Below, one piece after another: positions 1 through 7,787 of a DNA stretch of 34,669 bases. Position 1 is the first letter of the stretch, and every line of letters begins with the position of its first letter. Made by a program: the position numbers and the translations under genes. This DNA is from Lachnospiraceae bacterium (GTDB lineage: Bacteria > Bacillota > Clostridia > Lachnospirales > Lachnospiraceae). The stretch covers positions 1-34,669 of the forward strand of contig CAAFWV010000055.1 of assembly GCA_900766815.1 (NCBI GenBank), read 5' to 3'. Below the pieces are notes generated by a model that saw nothing but the letters and a program-made list of their open reading frames with translations, did no database searches and had not been told where the DNA came from.

Positions 1-40
1 CGATTTTCCCATAATAGTATCCGGCACTAAATATTCATAT

Positions 41-82
41 CCATTAACGCGTTAATGGACAAGGCAGTTTCCTACCTTGTCC
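41..82 (-). repeat. Palindrome plus GAAA-tetraloop hairpin downstream of secY
   Basis: Just after the secY stop, read on the minus strand, an 11-bp stem (57-67 with 72-82, one G-U pair) closes on a GAAA tetraloop. It is followed by a perfect 18-nt palindrome, CCATTAACGCGTTAATGG (41-58), which shares two bases with the stem. No run of T follows either structure, so this is not a classical intrinsic terminator. It could be a processing or stability element between secY and the next gene, or the operator or leader of that gene, which lies outside the window. Confidence 0.55.
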
Positions 83-89
83 TTTAGCA

Positions 90-1403
90 CTAATCATTTA
101 AGAATCCCTTGTAATTTCTAACAAGCATCTGAGACTCAACCTGCTTGATTGTCTCAAGGATAACACTGACAATGATGATTAAGCTTGTACCACCGAATGA
201 TACTGAAGCGTTAAACAGGCCATTGAATACGAACGGAAGTACACCTACCAGAGTAAGGCCACATGCACCAATGAAGATGATGTAGTTAAGTATCCTACTC
301 ATATACTCACTGGTTGGCTTACCGGGTCTGATACCGGGAACGAAGCCACCGTTCTTCTTCATGTTGTCAGCTATCTCCAACGGATTAAAGGTAATTGATG
401 TATAGAAGTATGCAAAGAATACTACCAGTAAAATGTAAACCACAAGACCGATTGAGTACTGTGGTGTAGCAATTTTGCACCAGTTACCTGAGCTTAATCC
501 CTTCATAATCTCTGCCCATATTCCTGTAGGCTGGATGCCACAGAAGGTACAGATAATAATCGGGAACTCCATAATAGAACTTGCGAAGATAATCGGAATA
601 ACACCGGCGGTGTTAATCTTAAGCGGGATGTTAGTAGTCTGACCTCCCACCATCTTACGTCCCTGTACCTTCTTCGCATACTGTACAGGAATTCTTCTCT
701 CGCCGTCATTAAGAAGGATAACCAGAACAACCATACCGAGGATGATTGCCAGGATGATTGCTGCGGCCACAACGCCAAGTGCAATCGGCTTACCCTTAAC
801 GAACTGCTCGAACAGTCCTGCGATATCCTGAGGAATTCTTGATATGATGTTGATAATAAGTACTATTGAAATACCGTTTCCAACACCATGCTCTGTGATA
901 CGCTCACCAATCCACATAAGCACTGCACTACCTGCCGTAAGAGCTGCAATAACAGTAATTACGTTAAGAGCATTATAATTCTCAAGAAGTCCGCTTCTGC
1001 CGAATCCTACTGCCATGGCAGTTGACTCGATAAGTGCAAGACCGACAGTTACATATCTTGTGATGGATGCAATCTTCTTGCGTCCGTCTTCACCCTCCTT
1101 CTGCATCTCCTCAAGCTTAGGAATAGCTATTGTCATCAACTGCATGATGATCGAAGATGTAATGTAAGGAGTGATATTAAGCGCAAATATTGACATGTTC
1201 AAAAATGAACCGCCGGTAAAAGCATCAAAGAAATTGAACGCGTCTCCGCTCTGTGCAGCGAACCACTGTGCAAAGTAGTTACGGTCTACACCCGGTACCG
1301 GGAGCTGTGATCCTAAACGAATCACAACCAGCATCGCAAATGTGAACAGAAGCTTGGTTCTGATCTCTTTGATCTTGAACGCATTCTTCAGTGTCTTAAA
1401 CAT
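90..1403 (-). CDS. secY: Protein translocase subunit SecY
   Basis: SecY is the ten-helix channel of the Sec translocon. It sits in the cytoplasmic membrane with SecE (encoded here at 24463-24663) and exports or inserts proteins. The 437 residues have the normal family length and many hydrophobic segments. They carry the family signature NITPYI at about residues 76-81 and the conserved basic cytoplasmic loop near residues 345-370 (GGFVPGIRPGKPT). The gene closes the spc part of the ribosomal superoperon. Its ATG overlaps the rplO stop by one base (TAATG), which implies translational coupling. The next gene in most relatives is adk, but only 89 bases remain and no gene can be supported there. 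Confidence 0.99.
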   Translation of the reverse strand: MFKTLKNAFKIKEIRTKLLFTFAMLVVIRLGSQLPVPGVDRNYFAQWFAAQSGDAFNFFDAFTGGSFLNMSIFALNITPYITSSIIMQLMTIAIPKLEEMQKEGEDGRKKIASITRYVTVGLALIESTAMAVGFGRSGLLENYNALNVITVIAALTAGSAVLMWIGERITEHGVGNGISIVLIINIISRIPQDIAGLFEQFVKGKPIALGVVAAAIILAIILGMVVLVILLNDGERRIPVQYAKKVQGRKMVGGQTTNIPLKINTAGVIPIIFASSIMEFPIIICTFCGIQPTGIWAEIMKGLSSGNWCKIATPQYSIGLVVYILLVVFFAYFYTSITFNPLEIADNMKKNGGFVPGIRPGKPTSEYMSRILNYIIFIGACGLTLVGVLPFVFNGLFNASVSFGGTSLIIIVSVILETIKQVESQMLVRNYKGFLND

Positions 1404-1843
1404 TAGATCACCTCTACTGTTCCACCAAGTGCCTCAATCTTCTCCTTAGCTGATGCGCTGAAAGCGTTAGCCTGGACATTGAGCTTCTTAGTAAATTCTC
1501 CATTTCCGAGGATCTTAACTCCATCCCTTGTATTCTTGATAAGTCCTGACTCAACCATCTTCTCGATAGTAACGGTAGAGCCTGATCTGAATCTCTCGAG
1601 ATCACTAATATTGATTGCTACGATATCCTTAGAATTACGGTTTGTGAAACCTCTCTTGGGAAGACGTCTGTATAAAGGCATCTGACCACCTTCGAAACCG
1701 ATTCTGGGTGCGCCTGAACGAGCCTTCTGACCCTTGTGGCCCTTACCTGCAGTCTTGCCGTTTCCTGAGCCGTGTCCACGTCCTCTTCTAAAATTATCGC
1801 TGTGCTTTGAGCCTTCAGCCGGCTGTAAATTAGATAATTCCAT
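1403..1843 (-). CDS. rplO: 50S ribosomal protein L15 (uL15)
   Basis: L15 is a late-assembling large-subunit protein that contacts 23S rRNA. The 146-residue product has the typical basic, glycine-rich N-terminal extension (RRGRGHGSGNGKTAGKGHKG, about residues 19-38), followed by the conserved GFEGGQMPLYRRLPKRGF block and a globular C-terminal half. The start is fixed by AAGGAGGTG upstream of the ATG. The gene lies 11 nt after rpmD and overlaps secY by one base, so it belongs to the spc operon. Confidence 0.99.
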   Translation of the reverse strand: MELSNLQPAEGSKHSDNFRRGRGHGSGNGKTAGKGHKGQKARSGAPRIGFEGGQMPLYRRLPKRGFTNRNSKDIVAINISDLERFRSGSTVTIEKMVESGLIKNTRDGVKILGNGEFTKKLNVQANAFSASAKEKIEALGGTVEVI

Positions 1844-1854
1844 GGTACACCTCC

Positions 1855-2052
1855 TTATTCTGCGTCTTCTACCTTGAGCATGTATCCAACCTTCTGAATC
1901 ATACCCTTAGTACAATCATTGTCCGGTAAAATAACGGACTTATTTAACTTAGTAAGACCCATAGCCTCGATTGTTGCTCTGTTCTTAGGAACAGCACCGA
2001 TAGGAGACTTTACTAATGTAATCTTAAGCATCTTCTGCTTCTTAGCTGCCAT
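1855..2052 (-). CDS. rpmD: 50S ribosomal protein L30 (uL30)
   Basis: L30 is a small large-subunit protein. The product has 65 residues, about five longer than the common form because of an N-terminal MAAKKQK extension before the conserved LKITLVKSPIG core. The expected GL-KLN----PDN block follows. The start has AGGAGG upstream. Position between rpsE and rplO is the standard spc order. Confidence 0.97.
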   Translation of the reverse strand: MAAKKQKMLKITLVKSPIGAVPKNRATIEAMGLTKLNKSVILPDNDCTKGMIQKVGYMLKVEDAE

Positions 2053-2070
2053 TTTATTTTCCTCCTATTA

Positions 2071-2580
2071 TTAAGCCATAAGTTCTTCTACAGACTTGCC
2101 TCTCATCTTAGCGACCTCAGCGGGATCCTTAAGACCTGCAAGACCTGCGATTGTTGCAAGTACTACGTTCTGCTTATTGTTTGAACCAAGAGACTTGGTA
2201 CGTATGTTCTTAATTCCTGCAAGCTCACATACGTTACGTGCAGGACCACCTGCGATGATACCTGTACCTTCCGGAGCCTTCTTAAGAAGTACTGTTGCAG
2301 AACCAAACTTTCCATAATTGTCATGTGTAACTGAGTTGTTCTCATCAAGTGCTACAGATACGAGATTCTTGATAGCATCTTCCTTACCCTTACGGATAGC
2401 CTCAGGGATTTCTGTTGCCTTGCCAAGACCTGCGCCAACGTGTCCGTTGCCATCACCTACTACTACTAAGGCAGTGAAGCGCATGTTACGACCACCCTTA
2501 ACAACCTTTGTTACACGCTTGATAGAAACAACCTTTTCAGTTAATTCCATGTTTGCTGTATCTATGATAGTACGTTTCAT
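2071..2580 (-). CDS. rpsE: 30S ribosomal protein S5 (uS5)
   Basis: S5 is a small-subunit protein involved in decoding fidelity and mRNA unwinding. The 169 residues hold an N-terminal double-stranded RNA-binding-like domain (KVVSIKRVTKVVKGGRNMRF and the glycine-rich GDGNGHVGAGLGKA loop). The C-terminal domain has the conserved motif around KGTGIIAGGPAR (here EGTGIIAGGPAR). The start follows a rather weak AAAGGAAAG site but matches the family N-terminus. It is an ordinary spc operon member. Confidence 0.99.
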   Translation of the reverse strand: MKRTIIDTANMELTEKVVSIKRVTKVVKGGRNMRFTALVVVGDGNGHVGAGLGKATEIPEAIRKGKEDAIKNLVSVALDENNSVTHDNYGKFGSATVLLKKAPEGTGIIAGGPARNVCELAGIKNIRTKSLGSNNKQNVVLATIAGLAGLKDPAEVAKMRGKSVEELMA

Positions 2581-2598
2581 GTTATTGTCTTTCCTTTC

Positions 2599-2967
2599 CT
2601 AGAATTCCAAACCAGCTTCTCTTGCTGCCTCAGCTAATGCCTGAACCTTACCCTGATAGATGAAACCACCTCTGTCGAATACGACTTCCTTGATTCCCTT
2701 CTCAAGTGCTCTCTTAGCTACAACTGTTCCAATGTATGCTGCAGCCTCAACATCATTAGTCTTATTAAGCTCGCTCTTAATTTCCTTCTCAAGTGTGCTT
2801 GCTGAAACTAATGTATTGCCGGCAACATCATCTATAATTTGAGCATACATATGATTATTACTTCTGAATACTGCGAGACGGGGTCTTGCAGCTGTACCGC
2901 TAAAACGGTTACGTGTCTTCATGTGCTTCTTCACACGAACTTCTGATCTTGATTTCTTACTAACCAT
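2599..2967 (-). CDS. rplR: 50S ribosomal protein L18 (uL18)
   Basis: L18 binds 5S rRNA and helps place it in the central protuberance together with L5 (encoded at 4170-4712). The 122-residue product has the basic N-terminus with KTRNRFSGTAARPRLAVFRSN, the usual 5S-binding region, and the conserved C-terminal FDRGG...YQGKVQALAEAAREAGLEF. The start has AAGGAGAG upstream. It sits between rplF and rpsE, as in other Firmicutes. Confidence 0.99.
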   Translation of the reverse strand: MVSKKSRSEVRVKKHMKTRNRFSGTAARPRLAVFRSNNHMYAQIIDDVAGNTLVSASTLEKEIKSELNKTNDVEAAAYIGTVVAKRALEKGIKEVVFDRGGFIYQGKVQALAEAAREAGLEF

Positions 2968-2984
2968 TGTTAACTCTCCTTATA

Positions 2985-3527
2985 TTATTTCTTACCAGTC
3001 TTACCAACTTTACGTCTGATTGTCTCATCAGCATACTTGATACCCTTGCCCTTATATGGCTCAGGTCTTCTCTTGTCTCTGATCTCAGCTGCAAACTGGC
3101 CTACCTTTTCCTTATCGATACCCTTAACGATGATGATGTTCTGACCATCGAGTACTGTCTCAATTCCCTCAGGATCAGTCATCTCAACGGGATGTGAGTA
3201 TCCAAGTGAGAGTGTCAATGTCTTGCCCTGCTTAGCTGCACGGTAACCAACACCGTTAACCTCAAGCTTCTTCTCATATCCTTCTGTAACACCTACTACC
3301 ATGTTGTTAATAAGTGTTCTTGTAAGGCCGTGAAGACTCTTCATCTTCTTAAGGTCGTTAGGTCTCTTAACGATTACCTCTGCGCCCTCAACTGTAATTT
3401 CCATTTCTGATGGAAGAACTCTCTCAAGAGTTCCCTTAGGTCCCTTAACGGTAACCTTGTTATTTTCTGCCACTTCAACAGTAACTCCTGCCGGAATGGC
3501 GATTGGCATTCTTCCTATACGTGACAT
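2985..3527 (-). CDS. rplF: 50S ribosomal protein L6 (uL6)
   Basis: L6 lies near the factor-binding site of the large subunit. The 180 residues start with the classic MSRIGRMPI. They contain two related L6 domains and end with the conserved RRPEPYKGKGIKY motif and a basic tail. The start is preceded by AAGGAGGTACG. The gene follows rpsH by 12 nt in standard spc order. Confidence 0.99.
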   Translation of the reverse strand: MSRIGRMPIAIPAGVTVEVAENNKVTVKGPKGTLERVLPSEMEITVEGAEVIVKRPNDLKKMKSLHGLTRTLINNMVVGVTEGYEKKLEVNGVGYRAAKQGKTLTLSLGYSHPVEMTDPEGIETVLDGQNIIIVKGIDKEKVGQFAAEIRDKRRPEPYKGKGIKYADETIRRKVGKTGKK

Positions 3528-3539
3528 GCCCGTACCTCC

Positions 3540-3941
3540 TTACCAGATAAATGCAAGAACCTCTCCGCCTACGCCAAGCTTTCTTGCTTCCTTGTCTGTA
3601 ATTACTCCCTGATTGGTTGAGATGATAGCTGTTCCAAGTCCGCCAAGAACCTTAGGAAGCTCATCCTTGCTAGCGTAAACACGAAGACCGGGCTTAGAGA
3701 TTCTCTTTAAACCTGTGATGATCTTCTCGTTCTTGTTTGCGCCATACTTAAGTGTAATATGGATAGTCTTGAATGCACCATTCTCAACAATATCATACTT
3801 TGCAATATATCCCTCATCTACAAGGATGTTGGCAATAGCTAACTTCATCTTAGATGCAGGAACGTCTACTGTATCATGCTTTGCAGTATTTGCATTACGG
3901 ATTCTTGTAAGCATATCTGCAATTGGATCGCTCATTGTCAT
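3540..3941 (-). CDS. rpsH: 30S ribosomal protein S8 (uS8)
   Basis: S8 is a primary 16S rRNA-binding protein; in E. coli it is also the spc operon repressor. The 133 residues have the N-terminal DPIADMLTRIRNA motif and the C-terminal signature ending EVLAFIW. Two ATG codons lie six bases apart. The first (3941) is preferred because AAAGGAGG is seven bases upstream, whereas the second would be thirteen away. Confidence 0.99.
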   Translation of the reverse strand: MTMSDPIADMLTRIRNANTAKHDTVDVPASKMKLAIANILVDEGYIAKYDIVENGAFKTIHITLKYGANKNEKIITGLKRISKPGLRVYASKDELPKVLGGLGTAIISTNQGVITDKEARKLGVGGEVLAFIW

Positions 3942-3954
3942 TTGTTTGCCTCCT

Positions 3955-4140
3955 TTACCAACTAGCCTTCTTTACGCCGGGGATCTGTCCCTTATATGCT
4001 AACTCTCTGAAGCACACTCTGCAGATTCCATACTTTCTGAGTACAGAATGAGGACGGCCACAGATATTGCAGCGTGTATATTCTCTTGTAGAGAACTTCT
4101 GTGGACGCTGCTGCTTAATCTTCATAGATGTCTTTGCCAT
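3955..4140 (-). CDS. rpsN: 30S ribosomal protein S14, zinc-binding type Z (uS14)
   Basis: This is the short form of S14. It has 61 residues and two CXXC pairs (CNIC and CRVC) that bind one zinc ion. The type is common in Firmicutes and contrasts with the longer zinc-free paralogue induced under zinc limitation. It assembles into the head of the small subunit. The start is preceded by AAGGAGG, and the location between rplE and rpsH is standard. A ZIP metal transporter is encoded elsewhere in the window (32738-33520), but nothing links the two directly. Confidence 0.99.
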   Translation of the reverse strand: MAKTSMKIKQQRPQKFSTREYTRCNICGRPHSVLRKYGICRVCFRELAYKGQIPGVKKASW

Positions 4141-4169
4141 CTTATTTCCTCCTTATGGTGAATCACGAA

Positions 4170-4712
4170 TTAGTTCTTAGCGAAAGGCATGTTGAACTGT
4201 GTTAACAGCTCCTTAGCCTCCTCGTCTGTCTTAGCAGTTGTAACAAAGATAATGTCCATACCTCTAACCTTATCGATCTTATCATACTCGATCTCAGGGA
4301 AGATAATCTGCTCCTTGATACCTAATGCGTAATTACCTCTGCCATCGAATGAATTAGGGTTAATACCTCTGAAGTCACGTACACGTGGCAGTGCAAGGTT
4401 TACAAGACGATCTAAGAACTCATACATTCTCTCACCACGAAGTGTAACCTTACATCCGATAGGCATACCCTCACGAATCTTGAAGTTAGCGATTGAGTTC
4501 TTAGCCTTTGTAAGGATAGCCTTCTGACCTGTAATAGTCTCGAGATCCTTAACAGCTGCTTCAAGAACCTTAGCATTCTCCTTAGCCTCACCTACGCCCA
4601 TATTAACGACGATCTTATCAAGCTTAGGAACCTGCATTCTGTTCTTATATCCAAATTTCTTAATGAGTGCATCAACGATTTCGTTGTTGTACTGATCTTT
4701 TAATCTACTCAC
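4170..4712 (-). CDS. rplE: 50S ribosomal protein L5 (uL5), GTG start
   Basis: L5 binds 5S rRNA and contacts the P-site tRNA. The product has 180 residues from the GTG start proposed here (MSRLKDQYNNEIV...). It contains conserved blocks KIVVNMGVGEA and RDFRGINPNSFDGRGNY. An upstream in-frame TTG (4716-4718) would add two residues. GGAGG lies nine bases before the GTG but only three before the TTG, and the N-terminus MSRLK matches the family, so GTG is preferred. There is no usable ATG. Confidence 0.97.
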   Translation of the reverse strand: MSRLKDQYNNEIVDALIKKFGYKNRMQVPKLDKIVVNMGVGEAKENAKVLEAAVKDLETITGQKAILTKAKNSIANFKIREGMPIGCKVTLRGERMYEFLDRLVNLALPRVRDFRGINPNSFDGRGNYALGIKEQIIFPEIEYDKIDKVRGMDIIFVTTAKTDEEAKELLTQFNMPFAKN

Positions 4713-4734
4713 GAACAATGTCCTCCTTCCTTGA

Positions 4735-5046
4735 TTAGTCGATTACGTCGCCAGTTGACTTAGCGAAGCGAACCTTCTTATCGTTTTCCATCTTGAATCC
4801 GATTCTTGTTGTCTTTCCCTTATGAACGTACATTACGTTTGAAGCATCGATAGGAGCTTCCTTTGTAATGATTCCGCCGTTCTGGTTGGCCATAGAAGGT
4901 TTTGTATGCTTCTTAACAACATTAACACCCTCAACTACAACCTTACCGTTCTTAGGATCTACAGATACGACCTTGCCTTCCTTACCGTTATCCTTACCGG
5001 CAATGACCTTAACTGTGTCACCCTTCTTAATCTTCAATGTTGCCAT
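4735..5046 (-). CDS. rplX: 50S ribosomal protein L24 (uL24)
   Basis: L24 is an assembly initiator protein that binds the 5' region of 23S rRNA. The 103 residues start MATLKIKKGDTVKVIAG and show a KOW motif (GDTVKVIAGKDNGKEGKV) followed by the conserved VEGVNVVKKH. The ATG at 5046 has AGGAGGTG upstream. A longer reading back to 5076 would overlap rplN and add an unconserved sequence, so it is not used. The gene starts 10 nt after the rplN stop. Confidence 0.99.
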   Translation of the reverse strand: MATLKIKKGDTVKVIAGKDNGKEGKVVSVDPKNGKVVVEGVNVVKKHTKPSMANQNGGIITKEAPIDASNVMYVHKGKTTRIGFKMENDKKVRFAKSTGDVID

Positions 5047-5056
5047 GCCGCACCTC

Positions 5057-5425
5057 CTATAATACTTCCGGAGCAAGAGATACGATCTTCATGAACTGCT
5101 TCTCACGAAGTTCTCTTGCTACAGGTCCAAAAATACGTGTTCCTTTTGGAGTTAAATCATCTTTGATTATAACTGCAGCATTCTCGTCGAATTTGATGTA
5201 AGAGCCGTCCTTACGACGTGCACCCTTAACAGTACGAACTACAACAGCTTTAACAACATCACCCTTCTTAACAACGCCGCCTGGTGTTGCATCTTTGACA
5301 CTGGCTACTATGATATCGCCAATGTTAGCATATCTTCTTGTAGAGCCGCCCATAACACGGATGCAGAGTAATTCCTTAGCACCTGTATTATCAGCAACCT
5401 TAAGTCTGCTTTCCTGCTGAATCAT
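5057..5425 (-). CDS. rplN: 50S ribosomal protein L14 (uL14)
   Basis: L14 sits at the subunit interface near the factor-binding region and forms intersubunit bridges. The 122 residues begin MIQQESRLKVADNTGAKE and contain the conserved GGVVKKGDVVKAVVVRT region. They end with VARELREKQFMKIVSLAPEVL, the usual C-terminus. GGAAGGAG precedes the ATG. It is an ordinary member of the operon. Confidence 0.99.
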   Translation of the reverse strand: MIQQESRLKVADNTGAKELLCIRVMGGSTRRYANIGDIIVASVKDATPGGVVKKGDVVKAVVVRTVKGARRKDGSYIKFDENAAVIIKDDLTPKGTRIFGPVARELREKQFMKIVSLAPEVL

Positions 5426-5462
5426 GCTTAATCTCCTTCCAAGAGTGAGCAGTAGCTCACAA

Positions 5463-5717
5463 TTATTTTGCCTTCTCTACGATCTCAACAAGTCTCCATC
5501 TCTTATCCTTAGAGATTGGTCTTGTTTCCATAACCTTAACAATGTCACCGATCTGGCACTCATTGTTCTCATCATGTGCCTTAAGCTTATATGTTCTCTT
5601 GACAATCTTTCCGATTAAGGGATGCTTTACATTATCCTCGATAGCAACAACGATTGTCTTGTCCATCTTATTGCTAACAACCTTACCGGAACGAGTCTTT
5701 CTCAAATTTCTTTCCAC
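5463..5717 (-). CDS. rpsQ: 30S ribosomal protein S17 (uS17)
   Basis: S17 is a primary 16S rRNA-binding protein with an OB fold. The 84 residues contain the family motif GKVVSNKMDKTIVVAIE, the HDENNECQIGDIVKVMETRP block, and the C-terminal WRLVEIVEKA. The gene lies between rpmC and rplN, as expected for the start of the spc-proximal group. Confidence 0.99.
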   Translation of the reverse strand: MERNLRKTRSGKVVSNKMDKTIVVAIEDNVKHPLIGKIVKRTYKLKAHDENNECQIGDIVKVMETRPISKDKRWRLVEIVEKAK

Positions 5718-5751
5718 GGTTTATCTCCTTTACAAAGTAACTAACCAACTC

Positions 5752-5955
5752 TTACTGTGCACTCTTCTGAGTGATTACTGTCTGAATACGGGCGATGTTC
5801 TTACGAACCTCCTTAATTCTTGCAGTATTGTCTAACTGATTAGTTGCATTCTGGAATCTAAGGTTAAATAACTCTTTCTTAGCAGCTACCAGCTCGTTAT
5901 TAAGCTCTGCAGCAGACTTGCTATTTAAGTCCTGTACATACTTACTAGTTTTCAT
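5752..5955 (-). CDS. rpmC: 50S ribosomal protein L29 (uL29)
   Basis: L29 lies near the exit of the peptide tunnel beside L23, where trigger factor and SRP dock. The 67-residue product is mostly two helices and carries the typical ELFNLRFQ and RIKEVRKNIARI motifs. The coding region overlaps the rplP 3' end by 11 nt. The ribosome binding site (AAGGCGGTG) therefore lies inside rplP, which implies coupled translation. Confidence 0.98.
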   Translation of the reverse strand: MKTSKYVQDLNSKSAAELNNELVAAKKELFNLRFQNATNQLDNTARIKEVRKNIARIQTVITQKSAQ

Positions 5956-6382
5956 TTGCTACACCGCCTTCCAAATCTGCTTTAGAAGCAATCTTACACT
6001 TAACAGGGAGCTTGTGCATAGCAAGACGAAGTGCCTCTCTTGCAACTTCCTCTGATACGCCGCCGATTTCGAACATTACTCTGCCCGGCTTTACAACAGC
6101 TACCCAACGATCTACAGCACCTTTTCCGGAACCCATACGAGTACCAAGAGGCTTAACTGTAACAGGCTTGTCAGGGAAAATCTTAATCCAAACCTTACCA
6201 CCACGCTTTGTGTAACGTGTCATAGCAATTCTGGCTGCCTCGATCTGATTTGACTTGATCCAGCAAGGCTCAAGAGCTACAAGACCGAAATCACCATTGC
6301 AAATTGTATTTCCTCTAAGCGCCTTACCAGCCATGGAACCACGGAACTGCTTGCGGTGCTTAACTCTCTTTGGCATTAACAT
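5945..6382 (-). CDS. rplP: 50S ribosomal protein L16 (uL16)
   Basis: L16 helps position A-site tRNA and the peptidyl transferase centre. The 145 residues begin MLMPKRVKHRKQFRG, the usual Gram-positive N-terminus, and hold the signature RMGSGKGAVDRWVAVVKPG. The ATG overlaps the rpsC stop by one base (TAATG), and a GGGAG site lies within the end of rpsC. Confidence 0.99.
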   Translation of the reverse strand: MLMPKRVKHRKQFRGSMAGKALRGNTICNGDFGLVALEPCWIKSNQIEAARIAMTRYTKRGGKVWIKIFPDKPVTVKPLGTRMGSGKGAVDRWVAVVKPGRVMFEIGGVSEEVAREALRLAMHKLPVKCKIASKADLEGGVANEN

Positions 6383-7050
6383 TATTTATCGCTCCCTTCC
6401 AGGGCCTTCTCTTCCTTGTTCTTGCTTGGAAGAACCTCGCCCTTATAGATCCAAACCTTAACACCTACCTTACCGTATGTGGTGTTTGCCTCAGCAAAAC
6501 CATAATCGATATCGGCTCTAAGTGTCTGAAGCGGAATAGTACCATCACTGTAGAACTCTGTACGAGCCATATCAGCACCGCCAAGACGACCTGATACGCT
6601 GGTCTTGATTCCAAGAGCTCCTGCCTTCATTGTTCTACCCATTGTAGACTTCATGGCACGTCTGAATGATACACGATTCTCAAGCTGACCTGCGATGTTC
6701 TCTGCTACGAGCTGAGCATCCTTATCAGGTCTCTTAATTTCCTTAATATCAACTAAAACCTTCTTGTCTGTAAGCTTAGCAAGCTCAGCCTTAGTTACTT
6801 CGATTTCCTGGCCACCCTTACCGATAACCACACCGGGCTTAGCGGTATAGATGATAACCTTTACTCTGTCTGATGCTCTCTCGATTTCGATCTTAGAAAC
6901 ACCGGCAGCATATAACTTCTTCTTCAGAAACTTTCTGATATTGTAATCTTCAACAAGATAGTCTGAAAACTCTGCGTCTGCATACCACTTAGAATCCCAA
7001 TCCTTGATAACGCCAACTCTCAGACCATGAGGATTAACTTTCTGTCCCAT
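6382..7050 (-). CDS. rpsC: 30S ribosomal protein S3 (uS3)
   Basis: S3 lines the mRNA entry channel of the small subunit. The 222 residues start MGQKVNPHGLRVGV and contain a KH domain with the VVIGKGGQEIE loop. The C-terminal domain includes LGIKTSVSGRLGGADMAR. The ATG at 7050 has AAGGAG six bases upstream. The reading frame stays open upstream to 7077, but that would overlap rplV and add unconserved residues, so it is rejected. Confidence 0.99.
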   Translation of the reverse strand: MGQKVNPHGLRVGVIKDWDSKWYADAEFSDYLVEDYNIRKFLKKKLYAAGVSKIEIERASDRVKVIIYTAKPGVVIGKGGQEIEVTKAELAKLTDKKVLVDIKEIKRPDKDAQLVAENIAGQLENRVSFRRAMKSTMGRTMKAGALGIKTSVSGRLGGADMARTEFYSDGTIPLQTLRADIDYGFAEANTTYGKVGVKVWIYKGEVLPSKNKEEKALEGSDK

Positions 7051-7063
7051 AACGTTCTCCTTC

Positions 7064-7450
7064 CTATCTTTCGTCAAGCACGATTGTGATATTGCTCATT
7101 CTCTTCTCGATTCTGTAAGCTCTACCCTGTGCTCTAGGTCTTACTCTCTTCATTGTCGGTCCCTTGTCTGCGTAACAAGCAGCAATGTAGAGATTGTCGC
7201 GATTCATTCCATTGTTATTCTCAGCATTAGCAATTGCTGACTCAAGTAACTTCTTAATTACTGATGATGCATATCTGGGATTGTAAGCAAGAATACCAAG
7301 TGCTGTATTAACATCCTTACCTCTTATTGCATCAAGTACGAAGCAAGCCTTCTGAACTGACACTCTAGCGTATGACAGCTTTGCTGAAGGTCTTGTATCC
7401 TTATTAGCATTTCTCTCCCTCTTAATCTGGGATCTATGTCCTTTAGCCAT
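7064..7450 (-). CDS. rplV: 50S ribosomal protein L22 (uL22)
   Basis: L22 extends a beta-hairpin into the peptide exit tunnel, where macrolide resistance mutations can occur. The 128 residues show the conserved ARVSVQKACFVLDAIRGK helix and the C-terminal hairpin region PTMKRVRPRAQGRAYRI. They end in a normal core, with no insertion in the tunnel loop. The start has AAAGGAGG upstream. The N-terminus (MAKGHRSQIKRERNANKD) is a little longer and more basic than the shortest family members. Confidence 0.99.
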   Translation of the reverse strand: MAKGHRSQIKRERNANKDTRPSAKLSYARVSVQKACFVLDAIRGKDVNTALGILAYNPRYASSVIKKLLESAIANAENNNGMNRDNLYIAACYADKGPTMKRVRPRAQGRAYRIEKRMSNITIVLDER

Positions 7451-7491
7451 TTAGGTAAATCCTCCTTTCAGATTTATGCGGCCTACGTTAA

Positions 7492-7773
7492 TTACTTTGA
7501 CTTTGACTTTCTCTCATCCTTAACATGTCCTCTGTAAGTTCTTGTAGCAACGAACTCACCGAGCTTATGTCCAACCATATCCTCTGTAACATATACAGGA
7601 ACATGCTTTCTTCCGTCGTGAACAGCAATTGTATGTCCAACGAATGAAGGGAAAATTGTTGAACGACGTGACCATGTCTTGATAACAGTCTTATTACCTG
7701 AAGCGTTCATAGCGTCAACTGCCTTAAGCAGGCTTGCATCTGCGAATGGACCCTTTTTAAGTGATCTAGCCAT
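7492..7773 (-). CDS. rpsS: 30S ribosomal protein S19 (uS19)
   Basis: S19 is in the head of the small subunit and contacts 23S rRNA and L5 at the subunit bridge. The 93 residues have the N-terminal MARSLKKGPF, the KTWSRRSTI motif and the conserved HNGRKHVPVYV-like block (here HDGRKHVPVYVTEDMVGHKLGE). AGGAGG precedes the ATG. Position between rplB and rplV is standard. Confidence 0.99.
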   Translation of the reverse strand: MARSLKKGPFADASLLKAVDAMNASGNKTVIKTWSRRSTIFPSFVGHTIAVHDGRKHVPVYVTEDMVGHKLGEFVATRTYRGHVKDERKSKSK

Positions 7774-7787
7774 TTTATTTCCTCCTA

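Noticed and set aside
1..12. Start of the gene after secY (ATGGGAAAATCG on the minus strand)
   Set aside because: Only four codons remain in the window, there is no good ribosome binding site, and the sequence is not the usual adk N-terminus.
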